Of a DNA stretch of 64,000 nt, positions 44,301 through 47,425 are shown piece by piece. Both the position numbers and the translations under genes were made by a program. The DNA lies in assembly GCA_036925085.1 (NCBI GenBank), contig JAUPFP010000020.1:3218995-3282994 (forward strand), read 5' to 3'. The DNA is from Brachycybe producta. Its lineage: Eukaryota > Arthropoda > Diplopoda > Playtdesmida > Andrognathidae. A model generated the notes under the pieces. That model searched no databases. It was not told the DNA's origin and was given only the letters and a program-made list of their open reading frames with translations. Every line of letters starts with the position of its first letter. Position 1 is the stretch's first letter.

Positions 44301-45873
44301 TCAAGATTAAGGAGCTCGAAACGAGGCTCGAGTTGGAAGTGACGACTCGCAGCCGACTAGAAGTTCAGATGGGACGAGTGCACGAGAATCTAGAGAAAGT
44401 GACCGAAGAATGTGACGCGCTTAGGCTCAAGGAACAACAGTCTTTGGAGGCAAATCGGAGGCTACAGCGGCAGATTAGAGAACTTAAAGAGGATTGTGCC
44501 GTGTTGCAACAGAAGGAACTAGAAGTCACGCAAAAGAGACGTGAACTAGTGAGTGCCGCGCTTTTCTTGTGGGGGAGATGAGGGGGAGGGGGGGAGGTTT
44601 CGTGTGTTTATTTGCTCAGATGAGCGCTTTGCAGGCAGGAGAGCGCTTTAGATCAATCAGTGAGGATTCAGAATCGTATATAATTTATATTTTTAAAATG
44701 ATAACATATGTGAAGAAGAGGCTAAGGGCACTTGGCACACGGACCACTTTCGAGTGGTCGGGTTCGACTGCAAAACGTTGGTCGCTGGTGGTTCGGCTGT
44801 GGTTGTAATATTTTGCTATGGAAACACGACAGACTTTTGCACACGAGCAGCTTCTCAACAACTTTTGAACTGCTATCGCCCGAAGGTGGTCGATCTCGGC
44901 TACCGGCGACATCGTTTTTCTCCATTGCGCAATAACCACTTTCTAACCACCCGTCAGGGTATCTTTGATCTTTCTCAATTTCTACGACTTTTAATGACGA
45001 ACGAGGCCGTTCGTGTCGCTAAATACGACCACTGTTTTGCAGTTCACTCAACCACGGCTAGAACCACATTCCGACTACCGCCGTGGACTCGAAGTGGTCG
45101 GTTTTGGCGACATCTCCCGACTTCATTTTGCAGTCGATCCAGACCACTCAAAAAATGGTCCATGTGCTAAGGTCCTAAAGGGTTGGAACACACACACACA
45201 CGGGCGACTTTTGAAAGACTTTGGGTGACAAAAAGAAGTTGAAGGTCGCTGGGCTGTCGTCATAATATATTTTCTATAAAAAGACGCCAAACCTTGGCAT
45301 ACACTTTAAAGTCGCCTGTGTGCTAACGTTGATGTTTTTCCATGAAAAATACTTTGCGACGACAGCCCAGCGACCTTCGACTTCCTTTTGTCGCCAAAAA
45401 GTCTTAACGTAAACGTTTCGTACAAAAGAAACTAAAAGATAATTTTGAAACATTTCCGTTGTTTTAAAGGAAATGGCTCTCGAAAATGCGGAAACCGAAA
45501 ACCAGACAACTAAATCTGATTTAAAGTTAGCATTAAAGAGGATAGAAGATCTTCAGGCGGCCATGGAAGATAACGAAGACAGCGATGCCACCGAAAGGTT
45601 ACTTTTTTTTAGATTAGAAAAACGTTGTGACCGACTGGACCGACGGGTTCTGTGAATGTGTCTCTTAAAAATTTAACGTTCTCGTTTTGTTTTCTTTCCA
45701 GTGGTAGCGAGAGCGACAGTAGCGATTCGAGCATGGAGTCATTCCTAATGAGTCATCGTTCGAGGCCGAGTCTCTGTAGGAGTCGACTCGAAAGCAACGC
45801 CAGCAGTGTTTCGTCGATCGGCGCCAGTCGCGGATCTGGTTTCACAGTTGGTGACGATGTCATAAGTAGGTAG
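2163..45873 (+). CDS. MYO18: Class XVIII unconventional myosin (MYO18A/B-like), 5'-partial gene span, 25 exons
   Basis: Joined exons: 2163-2375, 2450-2626, 2741-2951, 5825-6068, 6520-6580, 6673-6817, 7708-7981, 8064-8355, 8440-8744, 8845-9028, 9988-10171, 10243-10409, 17181-17309, 17401-17544, 21210-21299, 26905-27024, 27897-28011, 28190-28475, 30045-30168, 42066-42161, 42254-42466, 43579-43833, 43910-44548, 45470-45597, 45702-45873. Every junction keeps frame. Visible residues: [12 protein letters not shown]3-like start (18-27), P-loop GRSGSGKS (171-178), switch I NSNASRF (222-228), switch [10 protein letters not shown] (458-465), GFPDHM converter entry (about 764), IQ motif [12 protein letters not shown] (845-856), coiled coil about 911-1600, Ser-rich tail. 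DTPGFQ and the tail wording match vertebrate MYO18A as I remember it. Family knowledge: MYO18 binds actin, hydrolyses ATP very poorly, and links membranes (via GOLPH3) or sarcomeres to actin. The N-terminus, including any PDZ domain, lies left of the window. Confidence 0.95.
2450..2626 (+). CDS. MYO18: MYO18 exon 2, motor start
   Basis: 59 codons, phase 0. It contains [20 protein letters not shown] and [13 protein letters not shown], the classic entry to the myosin head (LNE..VLHNLR.RY...IYTY). The intron on the left is only 74 nt. Confidence 0.95.
2741..2951 (+). CDS. MYO18: MYO18 exon 3, P-loop
   Basis: 70 codons plus 1 nt. It holds [19 protein letters not shown] and the Walker A loop GRSGSGKS. 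The second position is Arg where human MYO18A has Ser (GSSGSGKT). The left intron carries a CTTT-rich microsatellite. Confidence 0.96.
3147..3894. mobile_element. TAGAGATGGG-family copies 2-3, rearranged head to head
   Basis: A partial copy starts TAGGGATGGGGC at 3147. A second copy starts AGAGGTGGGA at 3255, runs to about 3625, and is joined to an inverted arm ending TCCCACCTCTT near 3894. Confidence 0.6.
4508..4620. mobile_element. Fragment with hAT-like end
   Basis: CAGTAGTCCCCAAAC at 4511 resembles a hAT terminal repeat. It is followed by TTGCGGGGCAGAATCGC, which recurs at 5190-5262. No matching right end was found. Confidence 0.35.
4938..5078. repeat. Two adjacent long hairpins
   Basis: 4938-4997: CAGTGGTCCACATA pairs with TATGGACCACTG around the palindrome GTCTAGTACTAGAC. 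About 5003-5078: arms of about 36 bp meet with no loop at AAAGAC|GTCTTT (5040/5041). Confidence 0.85.
5101..5265. repeat. Inverted TTGCGGGACAGAATCG repeats
   Basis: GTCCCGCAATAATGTTG, GCCCCGCAACATTTCAACA, TTGTTGCGGGACAGAATCGG and GATTCTGTCCCGCAACAA form overlapping inverted repeats. Confidence 0.6.
5383..5401 (+). repeat. G19 homopolymer
   Basis: Nineteen consecutive G in the intron between exons 3 and 4. Could form a G-quadruplex or be a length error. Confidence 0.85.
5825..6068 (+). CDS. MYO18: MYO18 exon 4, switch I
   Basis: The codon split across the intron gives Val. The exon encodes [15 protein letters not shown], switch I NSNASRF, then [20 protein letters not shown] and [18 protein letters not shown]. 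It aligns with MYO18A NGNATRF and LDFDQAGQVASASIQ. Confidence 0.95.
6098..6472. mobile_element. CTCGCGTACAGACC inverted-repeat element, copy 1
   Basis: Left AGCTCGCGTACAGACCAAGC, right TGGTCTGTATGCGGCTTTAG. The interior repeats TTCTAGAACTGTTCGCGAA-like palindromes. It occupies almost the whole exon 4-5 intron. Confidence 0.65.
6520..6580 (+). CDS. MYO18: MYO18 exon 5 (short)
   Basis: 61 nt encoding [20 protein letters not shown]. It restores phase between exons 4 and 6 and corresponds to the variable loop after VFYYLLAG. Its borders are less constrained by homology than its neighbours. Confidence 0.82.
6673..6817 (+). CDS. MYO18: MYO18 exon 6
   Basis: Encodes [18 protein letters not shown] and [16 protein letters not shown], matching the MYO18A stretch MKVLGISPDEQKACWFILA and AIYHLGAAG. 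Donor gtaagt. Confidence 0.94.
6874..7655. mobile_element. TTAA-flanked foldback element (family A), copy 1
   Basis: 782 bp including TTAA at both ends. Arms of about 390 bp read GGGCTACATCGCAAAATTAC on the left and the reverse complement, ...GTAGCCTC, on the right. It fills nearly all of the 890-nt intron between exons 6 and 7. Confidence 0.85.
7708..7981 (+). CDS. MYO18: MYO18 exon 7
   Basis: Encodes [20 protein letters not shown], a low-conservation loop rich in Thr/Ser, then [20 protein letters not shown] and LMNR. The last part matches MYO18A CLEGMAAGLYSELFTLLVS. Confidence 0.95.
8064..8355 (+). CDS. MYO18: MYO18 exon 8, switch II
   Basis: Encodes [12 protein letters not shown], then [20 protein letters not shown]. 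Switch II has Gln where active myosins have Glu (DIxGFE), as in vertebrate MYO18. The donor is placed at gtacga because the next exon resumes [10 protein letters not shown] in frame. Confidence 0.95.
8440..8744 (+). CDS. MYO18: MYO18 exon 9, motor lower 50K
   Basis: Encodes [20 protein letters not shown], then [13 protein letters not shown] and LLLHDSQK. It aligns with MYO18A RGLLWLLEEEALVPGAS, GTNWVEYNVTGWL and LLQDSQK. Confidence 0.95.
8845..9028 (+). CDS. MYO18: MYO18 exon 10, loop 2
   Basis: Encodes [39 protein letters not shown] and QA. The basic Ser/Arg-rich loop 2 and the following helix match MYO18A [20 protein letters not shown]. Confidence 0.95.
9125..9919. mobile_element. Family A foldback, copy 2
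   Basis: 795 bp, TTAA to TTAA, two arms joined by a short GCGCACGTG centre. It accounts for most of the 959-nt intron between exons 10 and 11. Confidence 0.85.
9988..10171 (+). CDS. MYO18: MYO18 exon 11, SH1/SH2 helix region
   Basis: Encodes [19 protein letters not shown], a shortened variable loop, then [20 protein letters not shown]. It matches the MYO18A helix [20 protein letters not shown]. The loop between the two helices is much shorter than in human. Confidence 0.95.
10243..10409 (+). CDS. MYO18: MYO18 exon 12, converter
   Basis: Encodes [20 protein letters not shown] and later [16 protein letters not shown] and KLGLSQ. It matches [20 protein letters not shown] of MYO18A. Confidence 0.96.
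10718..11441. mobile_element. Family A foldback, copy 3, with LINE insertion and 3' truncation
   Basis: Left end TTAAGAGACTACATAGC. A LINE fragment interrupts it at 10802-10939. The right arm stops at CATTCTATCACTAG. Confidence 0.8.
10802..10939 (-). mobile_element. LINE 3' fragment inserted in a foldback element
   Basis: Reverse complement of the LINE 3' UTR: a GAATTT-type tail first, then CTCTGCAAGCAGCC and GGCCTATGGCAGAGGG. It interrupts the TTAA foldback element at its ...CCCGATGTTAAAG site. CCGAT is repeated on both sides as a short target duplication. Confidence 0.65.
11747..11882. repeat. Long hairpin, arms about 46 bp
   Basis: GATAACAAGCATTTCAGTGG and its reverse complement CCACTGAAATGCTTGTTATC sit within near-perfect arms, with a loop of about 42 nt. 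Confidence 0.75.
12121..12936 (+). other. Intron sequence without recognised content
   Basis: AT-rich part of the 6.8-kb intron between exons 12 and 13. No ORF, no repeat I could match. Confidence 0.5.
12937..13070. repeat. Dispersed repeat shared with 28636-28775
   Basis: Shares CTCAATTATAAGTGG, CATCGTCAAATTG and CCTAAAACAGAAC with 28636-28775 (the second has CAATCATAAGTGG). Same order and spacing, so a mobile or ancient repeat of unknown class. Confidence 0.6.
13137..13854. mobile_element. Family A foldback, copy 4
   Basis: Left TTAAGCGCGGGCTACATC; right end degraded (ATGTAGTGTCTTTA). Arms conserved. Confidence 0.8.
13855..14714 (+). other. Intron sequence without recognised content
   Basis: Stretch before the hAT element. 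A short CTGTGGCTGTGGCTGT repeat near 14365 is the only regularity seen. Confidence 0.5.
14723..16004. mobile_element. hAT-type non-autonomous element carrying a minisatellite
   Basis: Terminal CAGGGTGGC and GCCACCCTG, exactly flanked by an 8-bp target duplication AACACAAC (14715-14722 and 16005-16012). Subterminal GATTTAAATCAAAT is inverted at the other end. 1282 bp. The interior has the minisatellite at 14740-15515 and about 400 bp of unrecognised sequence that could be decayed transposase. Confidence 0.85.
14740..15515. repeat. Minisatellite, 22-25-bp unit
   Basis: More than 30 tandem copies of AAATAAATCAAATGATTTTT. Length varies in the T run, with sub-variants (ATGAAATG, ATGACTTT) in blocks. 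The unit resembles the host element's subterminal sequence. Confidence 0.95.
16024..16262. mobile_element. Small DNA transposon, pogo/Tigger-like ends
   Basis: Left AAAACCTTAGATTGCGAGTA and right TATGCTCGCGATACAAGGGT are inverted. Interior GTGATCACAGCTGAGC. From memory, near-identical wording occurs in vertebrate DNA transposons; not verified. Confidence 0.5.
16671..16968. mobile_element. Inverted-repeat element with ACGTTGTAAATGCC ends
   Basis: 16671-16749 folds with a perfect 19-bp stem (ACGTTGTAAATGCCAACAA). The motif recurs inverted at 16953-16968. GTCACTATAGTGAC lies in the loop. Confidence 0.5.
17181..17309 (+). CDS. MYO18: MYO18 exon 13, lever arm and IQ motif
   Basis: Encodes [20 protein letters not shown] and [18 protein letters not shown], one IQ motif for a calmodulin-type light chain. 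It matches MYO18A VFFRAGTLARLEEQRDEQ. The acceptor ttcgaag has an unusually weak pyrimidine tract next to the AG. Confidence 0.95.
17401..17544 (+). CDS. MYO18: MYO18 exon 14, neck to tail
   Basis: Encodes [20 protein letters not shown] and [20 protein letters not shown], matching [20 protein letters not shown] and DWPWWKLFTTVRPLI. The exon ends QTS before gtaagt. Confidence 0.95.
17803..18015. mobile_element. GTGGCGCCAC-type inverted-repeat element, copy 1
   Basis: Starts GGGGGTGTTCACACGAGAC. Contains CAGTGGCGAGGGGTGGCGA and ends CTACGTGGCGCCACTTTGTG. Related to 38682-39565 and 46155-46445. Confidence 0.5.
18308..18812. mobile_element. AAGCTGACAAAA inverted-repeat element, copy 1
   Basis: Left GCCACATGAAGCTGACAAAA, right TTGTCAGCTTGATGTGG. 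The interior includes an ACA microsatellite. Homologous to 62783-63175 over most of its length. Confidence 0.65.
18895..18991. mobile_element. Mariner-like MITE, about 97 bp
   Basis: TIRs AAGGTGTTCAAAAAGTAACG and the inverted ATTTTTGAACACCCTTTG enclose two inverted CCATGG-bearing arms around an AT microsatellite. Confidence 0.65.
18992..20364 (+). other. Intron sequence with homopolymer runs only
   Basis: Several poly-T/poly-A runs (19468-19480, 19510-19523, 19612-19637) and an ATTC microsatellite near 20298. No coding signal. Confidence 0.5.
20365..20565. mobile_element. Inverted-repeat element with TTCGACTGCAAAATGTAG
   Basis: GTTCGACTGCAAAATGTAGT at 20400 and CTACATTTTGCAGTTGAAC near 20513 are inverted. 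Related to 44727-45178 and more weakly to 18065-18260. Confidence 0.5.
20634..20889. mobile_element. ACATTTGCCCTAAAG element, copy 1, with target duplication
   Basis: Bounded by perfect CTTCCAGT (20626-20633 and 20890-20897). The inside is short tandem GGACATTTGCCCTAAAGACA units at the left and GGGCAAATGTCC units at the right. Confidence 0.75.
21210..21299 (+). CDS. MYO18: MYO18 exon 15, coiled-coil start
   Basis: 30 codons: [20 protein letters not shown] and [10 protein letters not shown]. Heptad pattern; matches [20 protein letters not shown] of MYO18A. Confidence 0.94.
21698..22177. mobile_element. hAT-like non-autonomous element
   Basis: CAGCGGTCGCCAACCGGTGG at the left; GGTTGGCGACCGTCG at the right. 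GGTCCGCGAG occurs near both ends. Ends of this kind are typical of hAT transposons. Confidence 0.65.
22243..22824 (-). pseudogene. Internally deleted mariner transposon
   Basis: TIRs CGAGGATGAGTCAAAAATGA and the inverted ATTTTTGACTCACTCTCG sit next to TA. On the - strand, 22592-22640 reads [15 protein letters not shown], the HDNA(R)xH mariner transposase motif, and 22403-22470 reads [15 protein letters not shown]. Frames are broken and the element is about 0.58 kb against a usual 1.3 kb. Confidence 0.85.
23286..23700. mobile_element. AAAGCCTCGTTTTCA inverted-repeat element
   Basis: Left AAAGCCTCGTTTTCACGATA, right CCATGAAAACTAGGCTTT. The interior repeats CTATCRCAACTATC palindromes. A right-end fragment lies at 31006-31071. 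Confidence 0.6.
24026..24615. mobile_element. Family A foldback, copy 5, left-truncated
   Basis: Starts inside the left arm (AATGACAAAAAATTGGTAAG) and runs to GTAGCCTCTTAA. Confidence 0.8.
25030..25145 (-). mobile_element. LINE 3' fragment
   Basis: Reverse-oriented copy of the same tail: TTGAATTTGAAAAAAATTAC, then CTCTGCAGGCAGC and GGCCTGTGTCACAGG. Shares the fragment at 10802-10939 nearly end to end. Confidence 0.6.
25289..26375. mobile_element. Composite inverted-repeat element with nested minisatellite element
   Basis: Outer ends CCCACAAAACTACAAG (left) and CTTGTAGTTTTGTGAAACCG (right). Inside, 25373-25913 is a second inverted-repeat element (CACTACAGCTACC and GGTAGCTGTAGTGACCC) holding the TTAGG-like array. 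Confidence 0.65.
25440..25848. repeat. GGTTAGGT-rich degenerate tandem array
   Basis: About 20-bp units such as TAGGTTAGGTAAGATCCGGT and TAGGTTAGGTGAGTTTCGGT, with internal TTAGG steps. Confidence 0.9.
26410..26760. mobile_element. ACATTTGCCCTAAAG element, copy 2
   Basis: GCACGGGTGTGGGACATTTG to CCGCCCGTGC, with the same central block (CAGAACCGATTTAATATACTC) as copy 1. Confidence 0.7.
26905..27024 (+). CDS. MYO18: MYO18 exon 16, coiled coil
   Basis: 40 codons: [20 protein letters not shown], then [13 protein letters not shown]. Matches the [20 protein letters not shown] part of the MYO18A rod. Confidence 0.93.
27157..27230. repeat. Hairpin, 31-bp stem with 12-nt loop
   Basis: AGCATATTAAAAACTAGACT... 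pairs with its complement ending TTTTTAATATGCT. One mismatch in 31, loop ACCTTTTAAGTC. In the intron between exons 16 and 17. Confidence 0.85.
27387..27834. mobile_element. TAGAGATGGG-family copy 4
   Basis: Contains the family core (CAAGGTGATCCATTGGT, ATTGCAACAATCGCCG) and ends GATTCGAATGTCCCATCCCT. Its first 75 bp form a palindrome GATTCGAGACAGTTTAGGAT. Confidence 0.6.
27897..28011 (+). CDS. MYO18: MYO18 exon 17, coiled coil
   Basis: Encodes [20 protein letters not shown] and an acidic DDDD run. Very close to [20 protein letters not shown] with DDDD in MYO18A. Confidence 0.95.
28190..28475 (+). CDS. MYO18: MYO18 exon 18, coiled coil
   Basis: 95 codons including [20 protein letters not shown] and [16 protein letters not shown]. 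Matches [20 protein letters not shown] and GQQVRNHELEKKQRR. Confidence 0.95.
28636..28775. repeat. Dispersed repeat, second copy
   Basis: Second copy of the repeat at 12937-13070, directly before a TAGAGATGGG element. Confidence 0.6.
28770..29212. mobile_element. TAGAGATGGG-family copy 5 (reverse)
   Basis: Starts AATGGGACATTCGAATCC, includes the ATTGTTGCAATTTCGGTGG core and ends GGATTCGTTCCACCTCT. Confidence 0.65.
29595..29876. mobile_element. CTCGCGTACAGACC inverted-repeat element, copy 2
   Basis: Left CCGCATACAGACCAAAATTA, right GAGCTTTGTCTGTACGCGGC. Shares GATGTTCGAGAACTAACCC (inverted) with copy 1. A degraded third relative lies near 56507-56620 (CCGGCTGAGACGGGAGTGAG). Confidence 0.65.
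30045..30168 (+). CDS. MYO18: MYO18 exon 19, coiled coil
   Basis: Encodes [20 protein letters not shown] and [20 protein letters not shown], matching [20 protein letters not shown] and [20 protein letters not shown]. An 11.9-kb intron follows. Confidence 0.95.
30222..30992. mobile_element. Family A foldback, copy 6
   Basis: TTAAGAGGCTACATTGC to GTAGCCTCTTAA, 771 bp, just 53 nt after exon 19. Confidence 0.85.
31006..31071. mobile_element. Right-end fragment of the AAAGCCTCGTTTTCA element
   Basis: ACTTTCATGACAGCTATTCT and CCATGAAAACGAGGCTTTA match the end at 23645-23700. Lies between family A copy 6 and a B1 MITE. Confidence 0.6.
31106..31247. mobile_element. MITE family B1, copy 2, with target duplication
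   Basis: ACAGGCA to TGCCTGT, flanked on both sides by TATTCGAATA (31096-31105 and 31248-31257). CRE TGACGTCA at 31139. Confidence 0.8.
31325..31912 (+). promoter_or_regulatory. Putative internal promoter / 5' UTR with GAGA-CT tracts
   Basis: Several CT and GA runs (31341-31367, 31368-31386, 31639-31660, 31700-31712) resemble GAGA-factor sites. An Inr-like TCAGT occurs near 31618. Then comes a pyrimidine-rich stretch, and an ATG exon follows at 31913. The stretch carries none of the dispersed repeats that fill the flanks. The promoter reading is inference. Confidence 0.35.
31913..31993 (+). CDS. Candidate alternative first exon of MYO18 (rod-only isoform) or start of a nested gene
   Basis: An ATG at 31913 opens 27 codons beginning [10 protein letters not shown] and ending SNKPK, followed by donor gtaaaa. 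An in-frame TAG lies 18 nt upstream (31895-31897), as expected after a 5' UTR. Codons such as TCG, CCG and GTG resemble the myosin exons rather than the surrounding AT-rich intron. The exon ends in phase 0, and the next + strand coding exon, MYO18 exon 20 at 42066, starts in phase 0. The predicted product is about 527 residues: 27 unique plus 500 of rod and tail. Drosophila Mhc makes an analogous motor-less 'myosin rod protein' from an internal promoter. No transcript evidence is available here. Confidence 0.5.
32320..32752. mobile_element. TAGAGATGGG-family copy 6
   Basis: Starts AGAGGTGGGACGAATTCC. Carries the shared CACAAGGTGATC core and the TTCTATTGGACGTCAATGGA block. Confidence 0.65.
32846..33213. 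mobile_element. GGGCGCGTTCAGAC inverted-repeat element
   Basis: Left AGGGCGCGTTCAGACTACTC, right GTAAGTCTGAACGCACCCTA. The interior is rich in GAGC/GCTCGTC palindromes. Confidence 0.65.
33285..34095. mobile_element. Family A foldback, copy 7
   Basis: TTAAGAGACTACATCGC to GTAGCCTCTTAA, 811 bp. It abuts a small hairpin element and the copy-8 fragment. Confidence 0.85.
34092..34443. mobile_element. Small TTAA-bounded hairpin element plus family A fragment (copy 8)
   Basis: 34092-34340 runs TTAAACAAAGATGATGAAA to TTTCATCATCCTTGTTTAA and is palindromic. It is followed by a 107-bp left end of family A (TTAAGAGGCTAACGTCGC) that stops near 34443. Confidence 0.6.
34444..35590 (+). other. Intron sequence without recognised content
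   Basis: AT-rich, no ORF over 60 codons, no matched repeat. Lies between family A copy 8 and the LINE end. Confidence 0.5.
35601..35945 (+). mobile_element. LINE 3' end, 5'-truncated
   Basis: Encodes [20 protein letters not shown], then SLPEEVVNG, the conserved end of a CR1/L2-like ORF2. It is followed by a short UTR with CCCTCTGCCATAGGCC and a TAATTG microsatellite tail. Only the last roughly 65 codons remain, so it is inactive. Confidence 0.75.
36232..36300. repeat. C-rich and CA microsatellites
   Basis: CCCTCCCTCCC run followed by ACACACACACAC. No coding signal. Confidence 0.8.
36410..36620. mobile_element. MITE with GTACGGAGCCCTGTAAAGG ends
   Basis: Perfect TIRs of 27 bp starting GTACGGAGCCCTGTAAAGGT. 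The interior has repeated GTCAATTGACAGAAA units and CCTAACCTAACCTAACC. 211 bp. Confidence 0.8.
36769..36916. mobile_element. MITE family B2 (ACAGGCAGTTCTGCCCAGCA ends), copy 1
   Basis: 148 bp between perfect ATAGATGG duplications (36761-36768 and 36917-36924). Shares the ACAGGCA termini and TCTAATTGGTT, CCGCCC blocks with family B1. Confidence 0.8.
36949..37141. mobile_element. MITE family B2, copy 2 (diverged)
   Basis: Inverted-repeat arms CCGCCCTTTTATGAGCGTCA and CTCATAAAAGGGCGGGGC. CRE TGACGTCA at 37047-37054. Outer ends are degraded. Confidence 0.65.
37504..37693. mobile_element. MITE family B2, copy 3
   Basis: ACAGGCATCTCTGCCCAG to CTGGGCAGAGATGCCTGT, nearly full-length palindrome with GC-box-like CCCCGCCC motifs. 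Confidence 0.8.
37837..37858. repeat. ATC microsatellite
   Basis: About seven ATC units. Confidence 0.9.
38304..38640. repeat. Direct repeat, about 150-170-bp unit, two copies
   Basis: Both copies start ACTTCT(A/G)GGGCCAGTTG and contain CACTTTTGGCC-type and GACTTGGCTTTTGACCCAT blocks. A third start (ACTTCTGGGAC) lies at 38627. Confidence 0.8.
38682..39565. mobile_element. GTGGCGCCAC-type element, copy 2, with B2 MITE inside
   Basis: Left GGTTTCACATGGAACACTTT, right CGCCACAAAGTGGTCCGTGT. Contains a second partial copy at 39110-39290 and the B2 MITE at 39296-39502. Confidence 0.5.
39296..39502. mobile_element. MITE family B2, copy 4
   Basis: ACAGGCAGTTCTGCC to GGCAGAACTGCCTGT. Inserted inside a GTGGCGCCAC-type element at 38682-39565. 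Confidence 0.8.
40108..41200. mobile_element. GAGCAAGTGCTC inverted-repeat element containing family A copy 9
   Basis: The outer arms, 40120-40280 and 41085-41185, share motifs such as GAGCACTTGCTC, AAAGCAAAAGGTAA and GAGCAATTGCTCG. Family A copy 9 (about 40290-41053, left tip missing) sits between them, so the element is nested. Confidence 0.65.
41225..41520. repeat. Degenerate CTTGTCCAGTTTGGCT tandem repeat
   Basis: Ten or so imperfect units built on (C)AGTTTRGCTCTTGTC. Confidence 0.75.
41532..41931. mobile_element. TGGTCCTGGCACACATGAC inverted-repeat element
   Basis: Left ATGGTCCTGGCACACATGAC, right GTCATGTGTGCTGGGACCAT. 400 bp, lies 134 nt before exon 20. Confidence 0.75.
42066..42161 (+). 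CDS. MYO18: MYO18 exon 20, coiled coil
   Basis: 32 codons: [20 protein letters not shown], then [12 protein letters not shown]. It starts in phase 0, so it can accept splicing from exon 19 and also from the candidate alternative first exon at 31913-31993. Confidence 0.9.
42254..42466 (+). CDS. MYO18: MYO18 exon 21, coiled coil
   Basis: 71 codons with [20 protein letters not shown], then [17 protein letters not shown]. Nearly identical to [20 protein letters not shown] and [15 protein letters not shown] of MYO18A. Confidence 0.95.
42770..42973. mobile_element. MITE family B1, copy 3
   Basis: CAGGCATTTAGAAATCGGGA to CTAAATGCCTG. The flanks share TCATTTTAA. CRE TGACGTCA at 42880-42887. Confidence 0.8.
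43579..43833 (+). CDS. MYO18: MYO18 exon 22, coiled coil
   Basis: 85 codons with [20 protein letters not shown], then RQLKNQ. Matches [20 protein letters not shown] and AQLKNQ. Confidence 0.95.
43910..44548 (+). CDS. MYO18: MYO18 exon 23, longest coiled-coil exon
   Basis: 213 codons, phase 0. Contains [35 protein letters not shown] and [14 protein letters not shown], matching the REKNEIQNRLEED, KIRELETRLEFE and KRLQRQLRDTKEE parts of MYO18A. CpG-rich codons (TCG, CGA, GCG) contrast with the AT-rich introns. Confidence 0.96.
44727..45178. mobile_element. TTCGACTGCAAAAC inverted-repeat element
   Basis: Left GGACCACTTTCGAGTGGTCG and GTTCGACTGCAAAACG; right TTTTGCAGTCGATCCAGACC and ATGGTCCATGTGC. 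In the exon 23-24 intron. Confidence 0.6.
45183..45412. mobile_element. Palindromic element with GGTCGCTGGGCTGTCGTC arms
   Basis: AAGGTCGCTGGGCTGTCGTC near 45242 is inverted as GACGACAGCCCAGCGACCTT near 45359. Directly abuts the preceding element. Confidence 0.65.
45470..45597 (+). CDS. MYO18: MYO18 exon 24, end of rod
   Basis: Encodes [20 protein letters not shown], then EDSDATER. Matches [20 protein letters not shown] of MYO18A, close to the end of the human coiled coil. Confidence 0.94.
45702..45873 (+). CDS. MYO18: MYO18 exon 25, Ser-rich tail and stop
   Basis: Encodes [20 protein letters not shown] and later [19 protein letters not shown], ending DDVISR and TAG at 45871-45873. The tail is non-helical and rich in Ser and Arg, as expected for a MYO18 C-terminus but divergent. 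The last codons AGT AGG TAG overlap a possible donor (AG|gtagga), so a longer isoform with exons I could not find is possible. Confidence 0.8.
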
Positions 45874-46154
45874 GATTTAATGACTAAGAGGCATGACCAA
45901 ACCAAAGGCTCTTTGGCATGCGTTGGACGAGTGTGTTTTATCGGAATGGGTTTGTGTAGAGCCTGTAGATCCGTAGATCGGTTTCGTACTAACTAGGGTA
46001 GTTACTAGTTTGCATTCCGGGGGGGGGGGAGGGGGAAACGGGAGACAATTTTCAAACTGAACAAGAACCACTGAATCGCGGTTGGGAACGACTGGGTTTG
46101 CGAAACATTGTTGGGTGTAATTTTATGGCAATTTAACGAGCGGCTCGCATACGA

Positions 46155-46445
46155 GCGACTTTTAGGGCCAACTTAACGTGAACCACCCTGTGGTGCCATA
46201 AAATGTGGTTGACACGACTTCAATCATACAGATCACCATTGAAAAACAATGGCGTGCTGTCAGTGTGAGCCATTGGTGATTGTCACTCTGATAGGTGGTG
46301 GTCGCCACCTTGTCGCAGGACTTGACCACCACTCATCGCCACTTTGGTACAAAAAAACAGTGGTGGTGTCTTGTGTGAATAACCCCATATGTAATCAGTG
46401 ATCAGTAGGGTCACAAAGTGGTCCGTTTCAAGCCGGACTTAATGG
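46155..46445. mobile_element. GTGGCGCCAC-type element, copy 3
   Basis: Contains GAACCACCCTGTGGTGCC, CACTCATCGCCACTTTGG and AGTGGTCCGTTTCAAGCCGG, just downstream of the MYO18 stop. Confidence 0.5.
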
Positions 46446-46497
46446 GTCGAGAGATGAACTATAAAAAAATGATCTGATGTGTGGCTGAACTAGATAA

Positions 46498-46838
46498 TTA
46501 ACTGCACATGTCTATCGTCGCAAGTATACTAGAGCATGTACACTACTTGTGCAAATGCGGAACAGTTCTACTATTTCGCTTATGTTTGCGCAAGTCCAAC
46601 TGCACATCGGAGCGTGTAAGTTGAGTATGTATGTGCAATCATCATTCAGTTTCGCTGTTTTTTTTTTTTTGGTTCGTGCCGTTTGCCGACAATCTCTCAA
46701 CGTCCTCTTCTTCCGACGGCACGATTCACACACCGAAATGTCCACAACTGTGGTAAACTTCCAGCGATATATTGCTTGTATCGTCTAGGAGGTGACTTGC
46801 ATAAGTCTTGGACCTGTTTGGTAGACATGTGCAGTTAA
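46498..46838. mobile_element. TTAACTGCACATGTCTA inverted-repeat element
   Basis: Ends TTAACTGCACATGTCTA and TAGACATGTGCAGTTAA are perfect inverted 17-mers. In the intergenic region. Confidence 0.7.
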
Positions 46839-46920
46839 TATTGCACGTTTAAACATTATTTCTAGGGCCCCGTCTTAGACCTGCATCTTTTCGTCTGCCT
46901 ACTTTCAACCAAATAATTAT

Positions 46921-47425
46921 GCCTTGTTTCCACTGTGGCAAAAATTTGTACTGTTTTCTATAGAGAAAATGTGTGAATGCATTTCTATATTAATACGAAA
47001 AAAAGAAATTTAACGTGGAGAACAAACGTGGCCCCCGCCTAGTTACTATTATGGTTTGGTACATTATGTTAGGCCAATTGGAGTGAGAAAACCACACTAG
47101 CTCCTACCACTTTAACTAAACCCTAAATTTCCGTTTCTCATCAATGTTTACATCGAAACGACGTTATTTTTCTATAAAACTATAGTTAAATATATCGTAC
47201 AACTAATTAGAATACATTAATTTACCTGAAATGATGAGAAATTGAAGAAAAATCGATGAAAAAAACAACTCACCAAAAACAAAGATGGCGACCAGAACGC
47301 CTGTTATATTAGGCCAACTAACAGACATGCGCATTAGCTCACTTCTCCATAGGAAACACTGTTATTTTTAAACAGTTGGAATTTTTACACGGCAAAATTT
47401 TTCCAACCAATGGAAACAAGGCCTT
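46921..47425. mobile_element. GCCTTGTTTCCA inverted-repeat element
   Basis: Left GCCTTGTTTCCACTGTGGCA, right CCAATGGAAACAAGGCC. About 505 bp, no ORF. Confidence 0.65.
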
